Origin: Hyphomicrobiales bacterium
Lineage (GTDB): Bacteria > Pseudomonadota > Alphaproteobacteria > Rhizobiales > Rhizobiaceae
NCBI GenBank assembly: GCA_900470195.1
Contig: UEIJ01000024.1
Location: 62,001-126,000, forward strand
Length of the DNA stretch: 64,000 nucleotides
Direction: 5' to 3'
The notes beneath the pieces are model-generated. The model was not told the origin of the DNA, ran no database searches, and was given only the letters and a program-made list of their open reading frames with translations. The stretch's first letter is position 1. The number at the start of each line of letters is the position of its first letter. Position numbers and translations under genes: made by a program. This document shows positions 16,827 to 25,535 of the stretch, in pieces.

Positions 16827-18026
16827 ATGAAAATCACCGCAATCGAAACGGTGCAGCTTCCGCACCTCAACAACATCTTGTGGGTGCAGGTTCACACCGA
16901 CGAAGGTATCGTCGGGCTTGGCGAAACATTTCGTGGGGCAAATGCGGTTGCGGCCTATATCCACAGCGATGTTGCGCCGCTGCTCCTTGGCCAGAACCCG
17001 CTGGAGATCGACCGTATCTCCAAGCTGCTGCTGGAACCCTATGTCGGCTTTCGTTCCTCGGGCGTGGAAATCCGCGCCGCCTCGGCAATCGACATTGCGC
17101 TATGGGATATTTTCGGCAAGGTGACCGGCCAGCCGATCCACCAGTTGCTGGGCGGCCTGTCGCGGCAATCGATCCGCACCTACAATACCTGCGCCGGCTA
17201 CACCTATAACAAGAGCGGCGCGCGCCGCTATATCGGCGATGGAGACGAGGCGAAGGAAGGGCCTTACGAGGACCAGCTCGCCTTTCACAGGGATGCGGGC
17301 GCGCTTGCCGAAAGCCTTCTGTCGGAAGGCATAACGGCCATGAAAATTTGGCCTTTCGATCCGTTTGCCGTCGCTTCCGGCGGGAATTTCATCCATGCCG
17401 GTGATCTCGACAAGGCGCTGCAACCCTTCCGCCAGATACGCGACGCGGTAGGCGACCGGATGGAAATCATGGTCGAGTTCCACTCCATGTGGGACCTCAC
17501 ATCGGCGCTGGCCATCGCGCGCGAGCTGAAAGCCTTCCGGCCCTTCTGGTCGGAAGACCCGATCAAGATGATGAACCCGCAGGCGCTGGCCGTCTATGCC
17601 CGCCAGTCCGGCATTCCGGTCTGCGCCAGCGAAACCATGGCGACGCGCGCGCAGTTTCTCGATGTGCTGCGCGCCGACGCTTCCGACTATGTGATGCTCG
17701 ATATTTCATGGTGCGGCGGGCTTTCCGAAGCCAAGAAGATCGCCACCATGGCCGAGGCATTCCAGCGCCCCATCGCGCCGCATGACTGCACTGGCCCGGT
17801 GGTGTTTGCGGCTTCCATCCACCTGTCGCTCAATGCGCCAAACGCGATCTATCAGGAGTCTGTCCGCGCCTATTACACGTCCTGGTATCGCGATCTGGTG
17901 ACGGTGATGCCGCGCATCGAAAATGGCGTGATCTACCCATTCGAAGGCGCGGGCCTTGGACTGGAACTCTCCGATTTCGTGCTCGATCACCCTGACGTTG
18001 TCAGGCGAAAGACGGAGGCCGAATGA
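16827..18026 (+). CDS. mandelate racemase/muconate lactonizing-family sugar-acid dehydratase
   Basis: A 399-residue enolase-superfamily enzyme: capping domain about 1-120, barrel about 130-370. Visible catalytic parts are Lys173 (MKIWPF), metal ligands Glu217 (VEFHS), Glu243 (WSEDP) and Glu269 (CASET), and His319-Asp320 (APHDCTGP). The spacing is typical of acid-sugar dehydratases, which convert an aldonate or aldarate to its 2-keto-3-deoxy product. Which sugar acid is used is not evident. It overlaps the lactonase gene by four bases. Confidence 0.85.
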   Translation: MKITAIETVQLPHLNNILWVQVHTDEGIVGLGETFRGANAVAAYIHSDVAPLLLGQNPLEIDRISKLLLEPYVGFRSSGVEIRAASAIDIALWDIFGKVTGQPIHQLLGGLSRQSIRTYNTCAGYTYNKSGARRYIGDGDEAKEGPYEDQLAFHRDAGALAESLLSEGITAMKIWPFDPFAVASGGNFIHAGDLDKALQPFRQIRDAVGDRMEIMVEFHSMWDLTSALAIARELKAFRPFWSEDPIKMMNPQALAVYARQSGIPVCASETMATRAQFLDVLRADASDYVMLDISWCGGLSEAKKIATMAEAFQRPIAPHDCTGPVVFAASIHLSLNAPNAIYQESVRAYYTSWYRDLVTVMPRIENGVIYPFEGAGLGLELSDFVLDHPDVVRRKTEAE

Positions 18027-18901
18027 TGGGACCGTTTCGCTGCATAGCCGATCTGCGCGGGGAGTTGATGGAAAGCCCGGTCTGGGATGACCGCAGGCAA
18101 ACGCTCTTTGCCTGCGACATAGAGGGGCGGCGTATATATGAAATCGACCTTGACCGGGGGCCGCTTCGCGAATGGTCCTTCGCAAGTCAGGTAGCAAGCC
18201 TCGGATTGACCGAAAGCGGGCGCCTCGTCGTGGCGCTTTCCCGCGAGGTTATTCTGTTCGATCCTGAAACCGGCAGTCAGGAACCGCTGTGGTCTGCCTT
18301 TGACGAGCCCGCAACCTCCCGTCTCAATGACGGCAAGGTCGGTCCCGACGGCGCGTTCTGGGTCGGCAGCATGGATGGCCGTCCCGAGCGCGAAGCTATC
18401 TCGCGGCTCTACCGGGTGACAGGGGACGGCGATGCATCCGTGAAGGCCGACGGATTCAAGATTTCAAACGGCCTCGCCTGGACGGCGGATGGCAGAACCA
18501 TGTTTCATACGGATTCACGCGGGCCGTGGATCGACCGCTACGACTTCGATCCGCAGACAGGGAACATCGGCGGGCGCAAGCGCATTCGCGAACTCGACGA
18601 GGAGAGCGGCAGGCCGGATGGCGGGGCCTGCGATGCTGAAGGGGCTTATTGGAGTGCGGGCGTATCGGCGGGTGTTCTCAACCGCTTCGACCGTGACGGC
18701 AACCTGCTGGAAAAACTTCAGGTTCCGGTTCCTGCCCCGACAATGCCCTGTTTCTGTGGACCGGACCTGACACTTCTGGCCATCACTTCGCACCGGCAGG
18801 TGCCGGGCGCGGCGCTGGACGCAGCGCCTATGTCGGGCGGCGTGTTTCTGGCGGAGGCTTTTGTCGCCGGAGCCGCAGTCAGCCGGATGAGGGGCGTGTG
18901 A
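18023..18901 (+). CDS. SMP-30/gluconolactonase-family lactonase
   Basis: A 292-residue six-bladed beta-propeller. Metal ligands expected in the family are present: Glu17 (MESPVW), Asn102 (RLNDGK), Asn149 (ISNGLAW) and Asp199 (RPDGG). It should hydrolyse a sugar lactone to the aldonate used by the neighbouring dehydratases. The ATG overlaps the previous stop; the second Met codon (18026) is equally possible as the start. The cluster has no evident sugar dehydrogenase to make the lactone, so the lactone may be imported or made elsewhere. Confidence 0.86.
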   Translation: MMGPFRCIADLRGELMESPVWDDRRQTLFACDIEGRRIYEIDLDRGPLREWSFASQVASLGLTESGRLVVALSREVILFDPETGSQEPLWSAFDEPATSRLNDGKVGPDGAFWVGSMDGRPEREAISRLYRVTGDGDASVKADGFKISNGLAWTADGRTMFHTDSRGPWIDRYDFDPQTGNIGGRKRIRELDEESGRPDGGACDAEGAYWSAGVSAGVLNRFDRDGNLLEKLQVPVPAPTMPCFCGPDLTLLAITSHRQVPGAALDAAPMSGGVFLAEAFVAGAAVSRMRGV

Positions 18902-18989
18902 CATGACCGCCCGCATGCTTCCAAACCATTTATTTCACCCGGAAGCCGTTTGTGCCTTTCGGGACGCGCTCTGATCGGGAAGGTATGAA

Positions 18990-20723
18990 ATGACCAGAAA
19001 GACCTATGGTGATCTGCGTTCGGCGCGCTGGATGCTGCCCGATGATCAACGTTCATTCGGGCATCGCTCGCGCACCATGCAGATGGGATACGATCCGGTC
19101 GACTGGGAAGGCCGTCCGATCATCGCCGTCATAAATACATGGTCCGAGGCGCAGCCGTGCCACATGCATTTCAAGGATCGGGTGGAGTGGGTGAAACGCG
19201 GCATCCTGCAGGCGGGCGGCTTCCCGATGGAATTGCCTGCATTGTCGCTGTCGGAAAATTTCGTGAAGCCGACCACCATGCTCTACCGCAACATGCTGGC
19301 GATGGAGACGGAGGAACTGCTGCGCTCGCACCCAATCGATGGCGCGGTTTTGATGGGCGGCTGCGACAAGACCACGCCGGGCCTCGTCATGGGCGCGGTC
19401 AGCATGGGCCTGCCGTTCATCTTCCTGCCTGCGGGCCCGATGCTGCGCGGCAATTATGCCGGTAAATATCTGGGCTCCGGCACGGACGGCTTCAAATATT
19501 GGGACGAGCGCCGCGCGGGCACCATTTCTAAGGAGGAATGGCAGGGGATCGAGGGCGGCATCGCCCGATCCTACGGCCATTGCATGACCATGGGCACCGC
19601 ATCGACCATGACCGCGATTGCCGAAGCCATGGGGCTGACGCTTCCGGGCGCATCATCGATCCCGGCTGCGGACGCCAATCACCAGCGCATGTCCACCCAA
19701 TGCGGTCGCCGCATCGTGGAGATGGTCTGGGAAGACCTGACGCCGCAAAAGATCATGACGCCCGCCGCGATCACCAATGCGGTCACGGTTGCGATGGCGA
19801 CGGGCTGCTCGACAAACGCCATCATCCATCTGATCGCGATGGCGCGGCGGGCTGGCGTGCCGCTCGAGTTGGACGATCTAGACCGCATCGGCCGCACGAC
19901 GCCTGTGATTGCCAATATAAGACCGTCAGGCACGACCTATCTGATGGAGGATTTCTATTATGCGGGCGGGTTGCGGGCGTTGATGAAACAGCTCGGCGAC
20001 AAGCTCGACCCTTCCGCGGTGACTGTGACCGGCAAGCCCCTGACCGATGGTCTGGAAGAGGCTCACATCTGGAACGAGGATGTGATCCGCCCGCTTTCCA
20101 ATCCGGTCTATCATGAGGGTTCGCTTGCGGTGCTGAAAGGCAATCTCTGTCCCGATGGCGCGGTGATAAAGCCTGCAGCTTGCGATCCCCGCTTTCATCG
20201 CCACAAAGGTCCGGCGCTTGTTGCGGACAGCTACCCCGACCTGAAGAAGATCATAGACGACCCGGATTATCCGATGACGCCGGATACGGTTCTGGTGTTG
20301 CGCAATGCGGGTCCGCAGGGCGGGCCGGGAATGCCGGAATGGGGCATGATCCCCATGCCGAAAGCGCTGTTGAAGCTGGGGCTGCGCGACATGGTGCGCA
20401 TTTCGGATGCGCGCATGTCGGGAACGAGTTTCGGCGCCTGTGTTCTGCATGTCGCGCCTGAATCCTTCATCGGCGGCCCGCTTGCCCTGCTGAAGACCGG
20501 TGACATGGTGGAACTTGATATTCCGGCCCGCAGTCTCAACATGCTGGTTTCGGATGAGGAACTGACGGCGCGGCGCGCCGCCTGGCGGGCACCGCCGCCC
20601 AAATATGAACGCGGCTACGGGTTTGTGTTCTCCAAGCATGTCGAACAGGCCGACAAGGGCTGCGATTTCGACTTCCTGAAAACCGATTTCGGCCGTCCCG
20701 TCGACGAACCGGTCATCTATTGA
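18990..20723 (+). CDS. IlvD/Edd-family sugar-acid dehydratase (L-arabinonate dehydratase-like)
   Basis: A 577-residue Fe-S dehydratase. The cluster cysteines are Cys57 (AQPCHMH), Cys125 (GGCDKTTPG) and Cys198 (YGHCMTMGTAST), a spacing known from pentonate dehydratases with a [2Fe-2S] cluster. A Lys in CDKTTPG probably ligates Mg. It removes water from an aldonate to give a 2-keto-3-deoxy acid. It lies 88 bp after the lactonase and 12 bp before the RraA gene. Its similarity class suggests L-arabinonate or a related acid, but branched-chain IlvD activity is unlikely. Confidence 0.87.
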   Translation: MTRKTYGDLRSARWMLPDDQRSFGHRSRTMQMGYDPVDWEGRPIIAVINTWSEAQPCHMHFKDRVEWVKRGILQAGGFPMELPALSLSENFVKPTTMLYRNMLAMETEELLRSHPIDGAVLMGGCDKTTPGLVMGAVSMGLPFIFLPAGPMLRGNYAGKYLGSGTDGFKYWDERRAGTISKEEWQGIEGGIARSYGHCMTMGTASTMTAIAEAMGLTLPGASSIPAADANHQRMSTQCGRRIVEMVWEDLTPQKIMTPAAITNAVTVAMATGCSTNAIIHLIAMARRAGVPLELDDLDRIGRTTPVIANIRPSGTTYLMEDFYYAGGLRALMKQLGDKLDPSAVTVTGKPLTDGLEEAHIWNEDVIRPLSNPVYHEGSLAVLKGNLCPDGAVIKPAACDPRFHRHKGPALVADSYPDLKKIIDDPDYPMTPDTVLVLRNAGPQGGPGMPEWGMIPMPKALLKLGLRDMVRISDARMSGTSFGACVLHVAPESFIGGPLALLKTGDMVELDIPARSLNMLVSDEELTARRAAWRAPPPKYERGYGFVFSKHVEQADKGCDFDFLKTDFGRPVDEPVIY

Positions 20724-20735
20724 GAGGCAGCTTCG

Positions 20736-21461
20736 ATGTCAGATTATGTGCTTTCCGATGAAACGCGGGCGAAGCTGAAGGCGGTTTCGACGGCTTCCGT
20801 CGCGACCGCGCTTTACAAGCGCGGCCTGCGCAACCAGTTCATTCAGGGCGTTTTGCCGGTGGCTCGCAAGCGCGAGAACATGGTCGGTCAGGCCTTCACG
20901 CTGCGCTATATTCCGGCGCGAGAGGACCGCAATCCCATCACGGTTTTCCGCAATCCGGACCACAAGCAGCGCGTTGCGATAGAAACATGCCCGCCCGGAT
21001 GCGTGCTGGTGATGGATGCGCGCAAGGATGCGCGCGCGGCGACCGCCGGGTCTATCCTTGTGACAAGGCTCGCTCTGCGCGGCGCGGCGGGCATTGTTTC
21101 GGACGGCGGCTTCCGCGATGTGAGCGGCATCGGCGAGCTTGACATGCCTGCCTATTGCGCAAAGCCCTCCGCGCCGACCAACCTAACGCTGCACGAGGCG
21201 GTGGACATCAATGTGCCGATAGCCTGCGGCGATGCTGCGGTGTTTCCGGGCGATGTGCTGGTCGGCGATGCCGACGGCGTGATGGTCATTCCGGCGCATC
21301 TGGCCGATGAAATCGCCACCGAATGCACGGCCATGGAAACCTATGAGGATTTCGTGCTGGAAGAGGTGCTGAATGGTGCCGCCATTGTCGGCCTTTATCC
21401 GTGCACGAAGGAAGAGACCGAGCGCAAGTTCCAGAACTGGCGCGAACAGAACGGTCGCTAA
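20736..21461 (+). CDS. RraA-family aldolase-like protein
   Basis: A 241-residue RraA-like protein with the metal/active-site segment DGGFRDVSGI (about 128-137) and GDADGVMVIP near residue 185. Catabolic members such as 4-hydroxy-4-methyl-2-oxoglutarate aldolase cleave 2-keto-4-hydroxy acids to pyruvate. Position as last gene of the sugar-acid operon supports that role over RNase E inhibition. Operon partner products could be split to pyruvate and an aldehyde. A terminator follows 60 bp later. Confidence 0.8.
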   Translation: MSDYVLSDETRAKLKAVSTASVATALYKRGLRNQFIQGVLPVARKRENMVGQAFTLRYIPAREDRNPITVFRNPDHKQRVAIETCPPGCVLVMDARKDARAATAGSILVTRLALRGAAGIVSDGGFRDVSGIGELDMPAYCAKPSAPTNLTLHEAVDINVPIACGDAAVFPGDVLVGDADGVMVIPAHLADEIATECTAMETYEDFVLEEVLNGAAIVGLYPCTKEETERKFQNWREQNGR

Positions 21462-21465
21462 CAGA

Positions 21466-21510
21466 GTATTTCCAGCAAAAGTGCCAAGCGGTTTTGCGTT
21501 TGATAATGTG
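21466..21510. repeat. palindromic repeat (CCAGCAAAAGTG family)
   Basis: CAGCAAAAGTG is followed by GCGGTTTTGCG, forming an interrupted stem, as in the inverted copy at about 10797-10830. It lies just after the RraA stop and before a strong terminator. Confidence 0.65.
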
Positions 21511-21517
21511 CAAAAAC

Positions 21518-21548
21518 AAAAGGGAGGCACTACGCCTCCCTTTTTATA
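21518..21548. terminator. bidirectional terminator between convergent operons
   Basis: GGGAGGC (21522-21528) and GCCTCCC (21534-21540) form a stem with an ACTAC loop. AAAA before and TTTTT after allow termination in both directions, serving the RraA operon (+) and the binding-protein gene of the ribose-type importer (-). Confidence 0.92.
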
Positions 21549-21566
21549 TTTTTAAGCTGCTGTGGC

Positions 21567-22508
21567 TTAATAAAGCACGTTCTTGGCTTCAGGCTGATCG
21601 ATATTGTCCTTCGTCACGACAACGGCACCCGTATCGACGAACTTCTCGATCTTTTCCTTGTTCAGCACCTTCAACAAGGTTTCGATGCCCTTTTCGCCCA
21701 TCTGGTAGGAACCCTGAACGACGATGGCGTTGAGCGTGCCGTCCTTGACGAATTCCTGCAGGTCCTGATTGCCGTCGAAGCCGATGGCGGTCAGCTTGCC
21801 GGACTTGCCTGCCTGCTTGATGGCGCGGCCCATGCCGATGGCGGTCGGTTCGTTGGCGCCGAAAATGCCGACGAGGTCGCCATTGGCCGCCAGAACATCG
21901 GTGGTCTGGTTGAGTGCGGTTGCCATCTGCGACTGCGAGTAATAGGGGCCGACGACTTCCAGCTTGGAATTGGCCTTGATGTAGTCCACGAAACCGCCGA
22001 CGCGGCCGATTTCGGAACCTGCGCCCGCGACATAGGACATGACGGCGATCTTGCCGGTCGTGCCAGCCTTGTCGATCAGCGCCTTGGCTGCGGCTTCACC
22101 GGCCTTGCGGTTATCGGTGGCGAGGAATGACTGGTAATATTTGTCCGCGCCATCGGCGAGCTGCGAGTCGATGATGACGACCGGAATGCGGGCTTCCCAT
22201 GCCTTCTTCACGGCAGGCGTCAGCGCGTCCGGGTCGGACGGGGCAAGCAGGATCGCGTCCACTTTGCGGTTGACGGCATTTTCCACCATGTTCACCTGGT
22301 CGGCGATGGCTGATTCAGCTGCCGGACCCTGAAAGGTCATGGTGTGATCCTTGGAATCCTTCATGGCAGCTTCGGCGCCCTTCTGGACGTTCTGCCAGAA
22401 AGTCGAATTCACGGTCTTCACGATAACGGCGATTTCGCCAGCCGAAGCGCTTGCCGCTCCCGCAAGCACAAAGGCCGAAGCCATCAATGCAGACACCAGT
22501 TTACGCAT
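21567..22508 (-). CDS. ribose-type ABC transporter substrate-binding protein
   Basis: A 313-residue periplasmic binding protein of the type-1 sugar family (RbsB-like). The signal peptide ends near ASASA-GEI (about residue 23). VKTVNSTFWQNVQKGAE and GFDGNQDLQEFV are typical landmarks. It is the last gene of a three-gene operon (ATPase, permease, binding protein, transcribed leftward). The sugar is not identifiable: no kinase or isomerase is linked. The adjacent sugar-acid operon suggests a related pentose or polyol. Confidence 0.87.
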   Translation of the reverse strand: MRKLVSALMASAFVLAGAASASAGEIAVIVKTVNSTFWQNVQKGAEAAMKDSKDHTMTFQGPAAESAIADQVNMVENAVNRKVDAILLAPSDPDALTPAVKKAWEARIPVVIIDSQLADGADKYYQSFLATDNRKAGEAAAKALIDKAGTTGKIAVMSYVAGAGSEIGRVGGFVDYIKANSKLEVVGPYYSQSQMATALNQTTDVLAANGDLVGIFGANEPTAIGMGRAIKQAGKSGKLTAIGFDGNQDLQEFVKDGTLNAIVVQGSYQMGEKGIETLLKVLNKEKIEKFVDTGAVVVTKDNIDQPEAKNVLY

Positions 22509-22577
22509 GTTTTCCTCCTGTTATCGAGCTCTTGGCTCTACCCTTGCCGGAATGCCTGACGCATTCCGTCTCCCCTC

Positions 22578-23615
22578 TCATCGGCGGTTGCGCATCTGGT
22601 CGATCCATACGGTGACAAGAATGACAAGGCCGATGATGATCTGCTGTGTGAAAGCGGAAATGCCGTTCATGTTGAGGCCGTTCCGCAGGATGCCGATGAC
22701 GAACGAGCCGATGAACGTGCCCGAAATCGTGCCGACGCCGCCGATGAGCGACGTGCCGCCGATGACCGCGCTCGCAATGGCGTCGAGTTCGTAGGCGACG
22801 CCTTCATTGGGCTGTGCGGTGACGAGGCGGGACATGAGAACGCAGCCCGTCAGCCCTGCCAGCGTTCCCGAAACGATATAGGTGAAGGCCGTCACGCGGG
22901 CGACATTGACGCCGGAAAGCCGGGCTGCCTCGGCGTTCGACCCGATGGCATAGATGTGGCGACCAAGCACCGTGCGGTTCAATACGAGCGCTGCCGCTAT
23001 CGCGATCACGATCATCAGCACCACCGGATAGGGGATGCCGGGGAAGGTGACGACCGGAAAGCCCTGTTCGTCGATGCTCTCGATGCGGAACAGCGAGCCG
23101 TTGCCGAGCACGCCGAAGGCTTCGCCGAGGCCGGAAACGGCGCGCGCGCCGGTGATCTGGAGCGCGACGCCGCGCGCGATCAGCATCATGCCAAGCGTGG
23201 CGATGAAGGGCGGCAGCTTGAGCCTGGTGATGACGAAGCCGTTGATGAGGCCGCAGAGCGATCCCGTCAATATGCCGAGCAGCATGGCAAGCGGGATCGG
23301 CAACGACAGCTCCTTGACCGCAAGCGCGGCCACAACACCGGCAAGCGCCAGCACTGAGCCGACCGAAAGATCGATGCCGCCGGTGATGATGACATAGGTT
23401 GCGCCGATGCCGAGAAGCGCGATGGACGTCACCTGCAAGGCGATGGTCATCGCATTGTTGACGGTCATGAAGGCGCTGCTGGTGACGGAAAAGATCGCCG
23501 CCAGAATGATCAGGCTGCCGACAGCCGCAAACTTCTGGATGATGTCCTTCTGGCGGTCGCTGAGCCCTTTGGATTTTGCCGTCTGCTGGGGCTTGTCCGT
23601 GGTGATTTCGGCCAT
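22578..23615 (-). CDS. ribose-type ABC transporter permease
   Basis: A 345-residue RbsC-family permease with 8-10 hydrophobic segments, including the family stretch TYVIITGGIDLSVGSVLAL and, near the C-terminus, GGTSLIGGVGTISGTFIGS. The start chosen is MAEITTDKPQQ after GAGGACGCAGTA; a start 14 codons earlier overlaps the ATPase gene and has a poor site. It lies 10 bp after the ATPase stop and dimerises as the channel of the importer. Confidence 0.88.
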   Translation of the reverse strand: MAEITTDKPQQTAKSKGLSDRQKDIIQKFAAVGSLIILAAIFSVTSSAFMTVNNAMTIALQVTSIALLGIGATYVIITGGIDLSVGSVLALAGVVAALAVKELSLPIPLAMLLGILTGSLCGLINGFVITRLKLPPFIATLGMMLIARGVALQITGARAVSGLGEAFGVLGNGSLFRIESIDEQGFPVVTFPGIPYPVVLMIVIAIAAALVLNRTVLGRHIYAIGSNAEAARLSGVNVARVTAFTYIVSGTLAGLTGCVLMSRLVTAQPNEGVAYELDAIASAVIGGTSLIGGVGTISGTFIGSFVIGILRNGLNMNGISAFTQQIIIGLVILVTVWIDQMRNRR

Positions 23616-23625
23616 TACTGCGTCC

Positions 23626-25167
23626 TCATTTGTCCTGCCGGCCCCGCCCGGAGGCATAGGTCATGATTTCTTCCTGCGTTGTCGCAGCCGTGTCGAGGAC
23701 CGCGGTTATGCGCCCCTCGTGAAAGACCGCCACGCGGTCCGAAAGCCCCAGAATTTCCGGCAGTTCCGAGCTGATCAGCAGGATGCCGATGCCCCTTGCC
23801 GCCAGTTCGTCCATGATCTGGTAGATCGCGAATTTCGCGCCTACGTCGATGCCCCGCGTCGGTTCATCGAAGAACATGATGCGCGGCTCGCGGAACAGCC
23901 ACTTGCCGATGATGATCTTCTGCTGGTTGCCGCCTGACAGCAGGCGAACGGGCTGGGCCAATCCCGGCGTCTTGATGTTGAGAAGGTCGACATAGCGCTG
24001 GCTTGCCTGCCGATGGCGCTCGAAATCGATCACGCCATAGGAACTGCTGACGGCTTCCATATTGGCAAGCGTCAGATTGGCGTCGACCGGCATCTTGACG
24101 GCCAGTCCTTGCGCCTTGCGATCTTCCGACAGATAGGCAATGCCTGCCTCGATGGCATCGCGCGGGCTGGCGATGGAAAGCGTCTCGCCTTCAAGCACGA
24201 CGGTTCCGGCATCGTGCGGATCGGCGCCAAAGATCGCGCGCGCCACTTCGGTCCGTCCCGCGCCCATCAACCCGGCAAAGCCGAGGATTTCGCCGCGCCG
24301 CAGTTCAAAGCTGATATTCTCGAAGATGCCGTTTCTCGTCAGCCCGGCAACGGAGAAAATCACGTCTTCCGTTGGCTTTCGCGTCGGTTCTGGAAATTTC
24401 TCGTCGAGTGAGCGCCCGACCATTCCGGCCACGATTTCATCGACGGTGACATTGTTGAAATCCTTGGTCCAGACATAGCGGCCGTCGCGCAGGATGGTGA
24501 CGCGGTCGACAATCTCAGCCATTTCATCGAGGCGATGGGAGATATAGACGATGCCGGTGCCCTGCGCCTTCAATTCGCGGATGACCCTGAACAGAAGCTG
24601 CGCTTCCTGCTCGGTCAGCGAGGAGGTTGGTTCGTCCATGATGAGGACGGAGGCGTTGAGCGACAGGGCCTTGGCGATCTCGACCATCTGGCATTGGGCG
24701 ACCGACAGGTTCAGCACCTGCGCAGAAGGGTCGATCTTGACGCCAAGCCGGTCGAGGCAGCGCTGGGCGTCTTCCTTCAGCTTGCGGCGGTCGACGAAGA
24801 AACCGCGTTTCGGCTCGCGCGCAAGATAGATGTTTTCGGCAACGCTCAAGTGGGGAACGAGGTTCAGTTCCTGATGGATGATGGCAATGCCTGCGGCTTC
24901 CGATTCAAGCGTGGAGGCAAAGCGGACCGGCTGGCCGCGATAATGGATGGTCCCCCCATCCGGCTGATAGAGGCCGCTGACGATTTTCATCAGGGTCGAT
25001 TTGCCAGCGCCGTTCTCGCCGCAGACAGCATGAACCTCGCCCGCCCGCAATTCGAAGCTGACGTTCGACAGGGCCTTGACGCCCGGAAACTCCTTGGAAA
25101 CTGAATCCAGCTTCAGCAATACAGGCGCGGCATCCGCGCGCGCTGTCGCTGACGGCAATCCTCCCAT
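23626..25167 (-). CDS. ribose-type ABC transporter ATP-binding protein (RbsA-like)
   Basis: A 513-residue duplicated ATPase. The first domain has Walker A GENGAGKST and signature LSVAQCQM; the second has the degenerate GLMGAGRTE and LSGGNQQK, as usual for sugar ABC ATPases of this class. The ATG at 25167 follows GAGGGAGGAAGCGCG; a start 13 codons earlier is less likely. It is the first gene of the leftward importer operon. Confidence 0.88.
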   Translation of the reverse strand: MGGLPSATARADAAPVLLKLDSVSKEFPGVKALSNVSFELRAGEVHAVCGENGAGKSTLMKIVSGLYQPDGGTIHYRGQPVRFASTLESEAAGIAIIHQELNLVPHLSVAENIYLAREPKRGFFVDRRKLKEDAQRCLDRLGVKIDPSAQVLNLSVAQCQMVEIAKALSLNASVLIMDEPTSSLTEQEAQLLFRVIRELKAQGTGIVYISHRLDEMAEIVDRVTILRDGRYVWTKDFNNVTVDEIVAGMVGRSLDEKFPEPTRKPTEDVIFSVAGLTRNGIFENISFELRRGEILGFAGLMGAGRTEVARAIFGADPHDAGTVVLEGETLSIASPRDAIEAGIAYLSEDRKAQGLAVKMPVDANLTLANMEAVSSSYGVIDFERHRQASQRYVDLLNIKTPGLAQPVRLLSGGNQQKIIIGKWLFREPRIMFFDEPTRGIDVGAKFAIYQIMDELAARGIGILLISSELPEILGLSDRVAVFHEGRITAVLDTAATTQEEIMTYASGRGRQDK

Positions 25168-25535
25168 CGCGCTTCCTCCCTCGCGCAAAGTTTCATCACC
25201 TATCAATAGAAGAAGTAGAAGGCAGCAGGTTTCTGGTCAAGCCAATTTTGCGGGAACGACACAAATCCCACGTTATAGGGAAATGCCGCCGTCAAAACCC
25301 CAATGGATGGGATAATTGGCCTGACCAGAGAGGGGTCAGCCGTTCGATCTGCCTCATGAATCATTTACCGGAACGGAGATAAAGGGCTGCCATTGCGGGG
25401 CGGAAGCGGAGCAGAAGAAAACGCATCATTACTGCAAATCTGACAGTAGCTCGGTATTTTATGCGGCCGCCTCTGGAAAGAGGGGGCGTTCCTTTCTATC
25501 ATTATATACCGATGATCTGATCCTGAGGGGAAGTT
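25168..25535. other. intergenic promoter region between divergent genes
   Basis: A 368-bp gap with no convincing gene. It must carry the leftward promoter for the sugar importer and the rightward one for the CBS-domain protein. Two weak hairpins are visible: CTGACC/GGTCAG at about 25320-25340 and GCCTCT/AGAGGGGGC at about 25470-25488. No known riboswitch is recognised. Confidence 0.5.
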
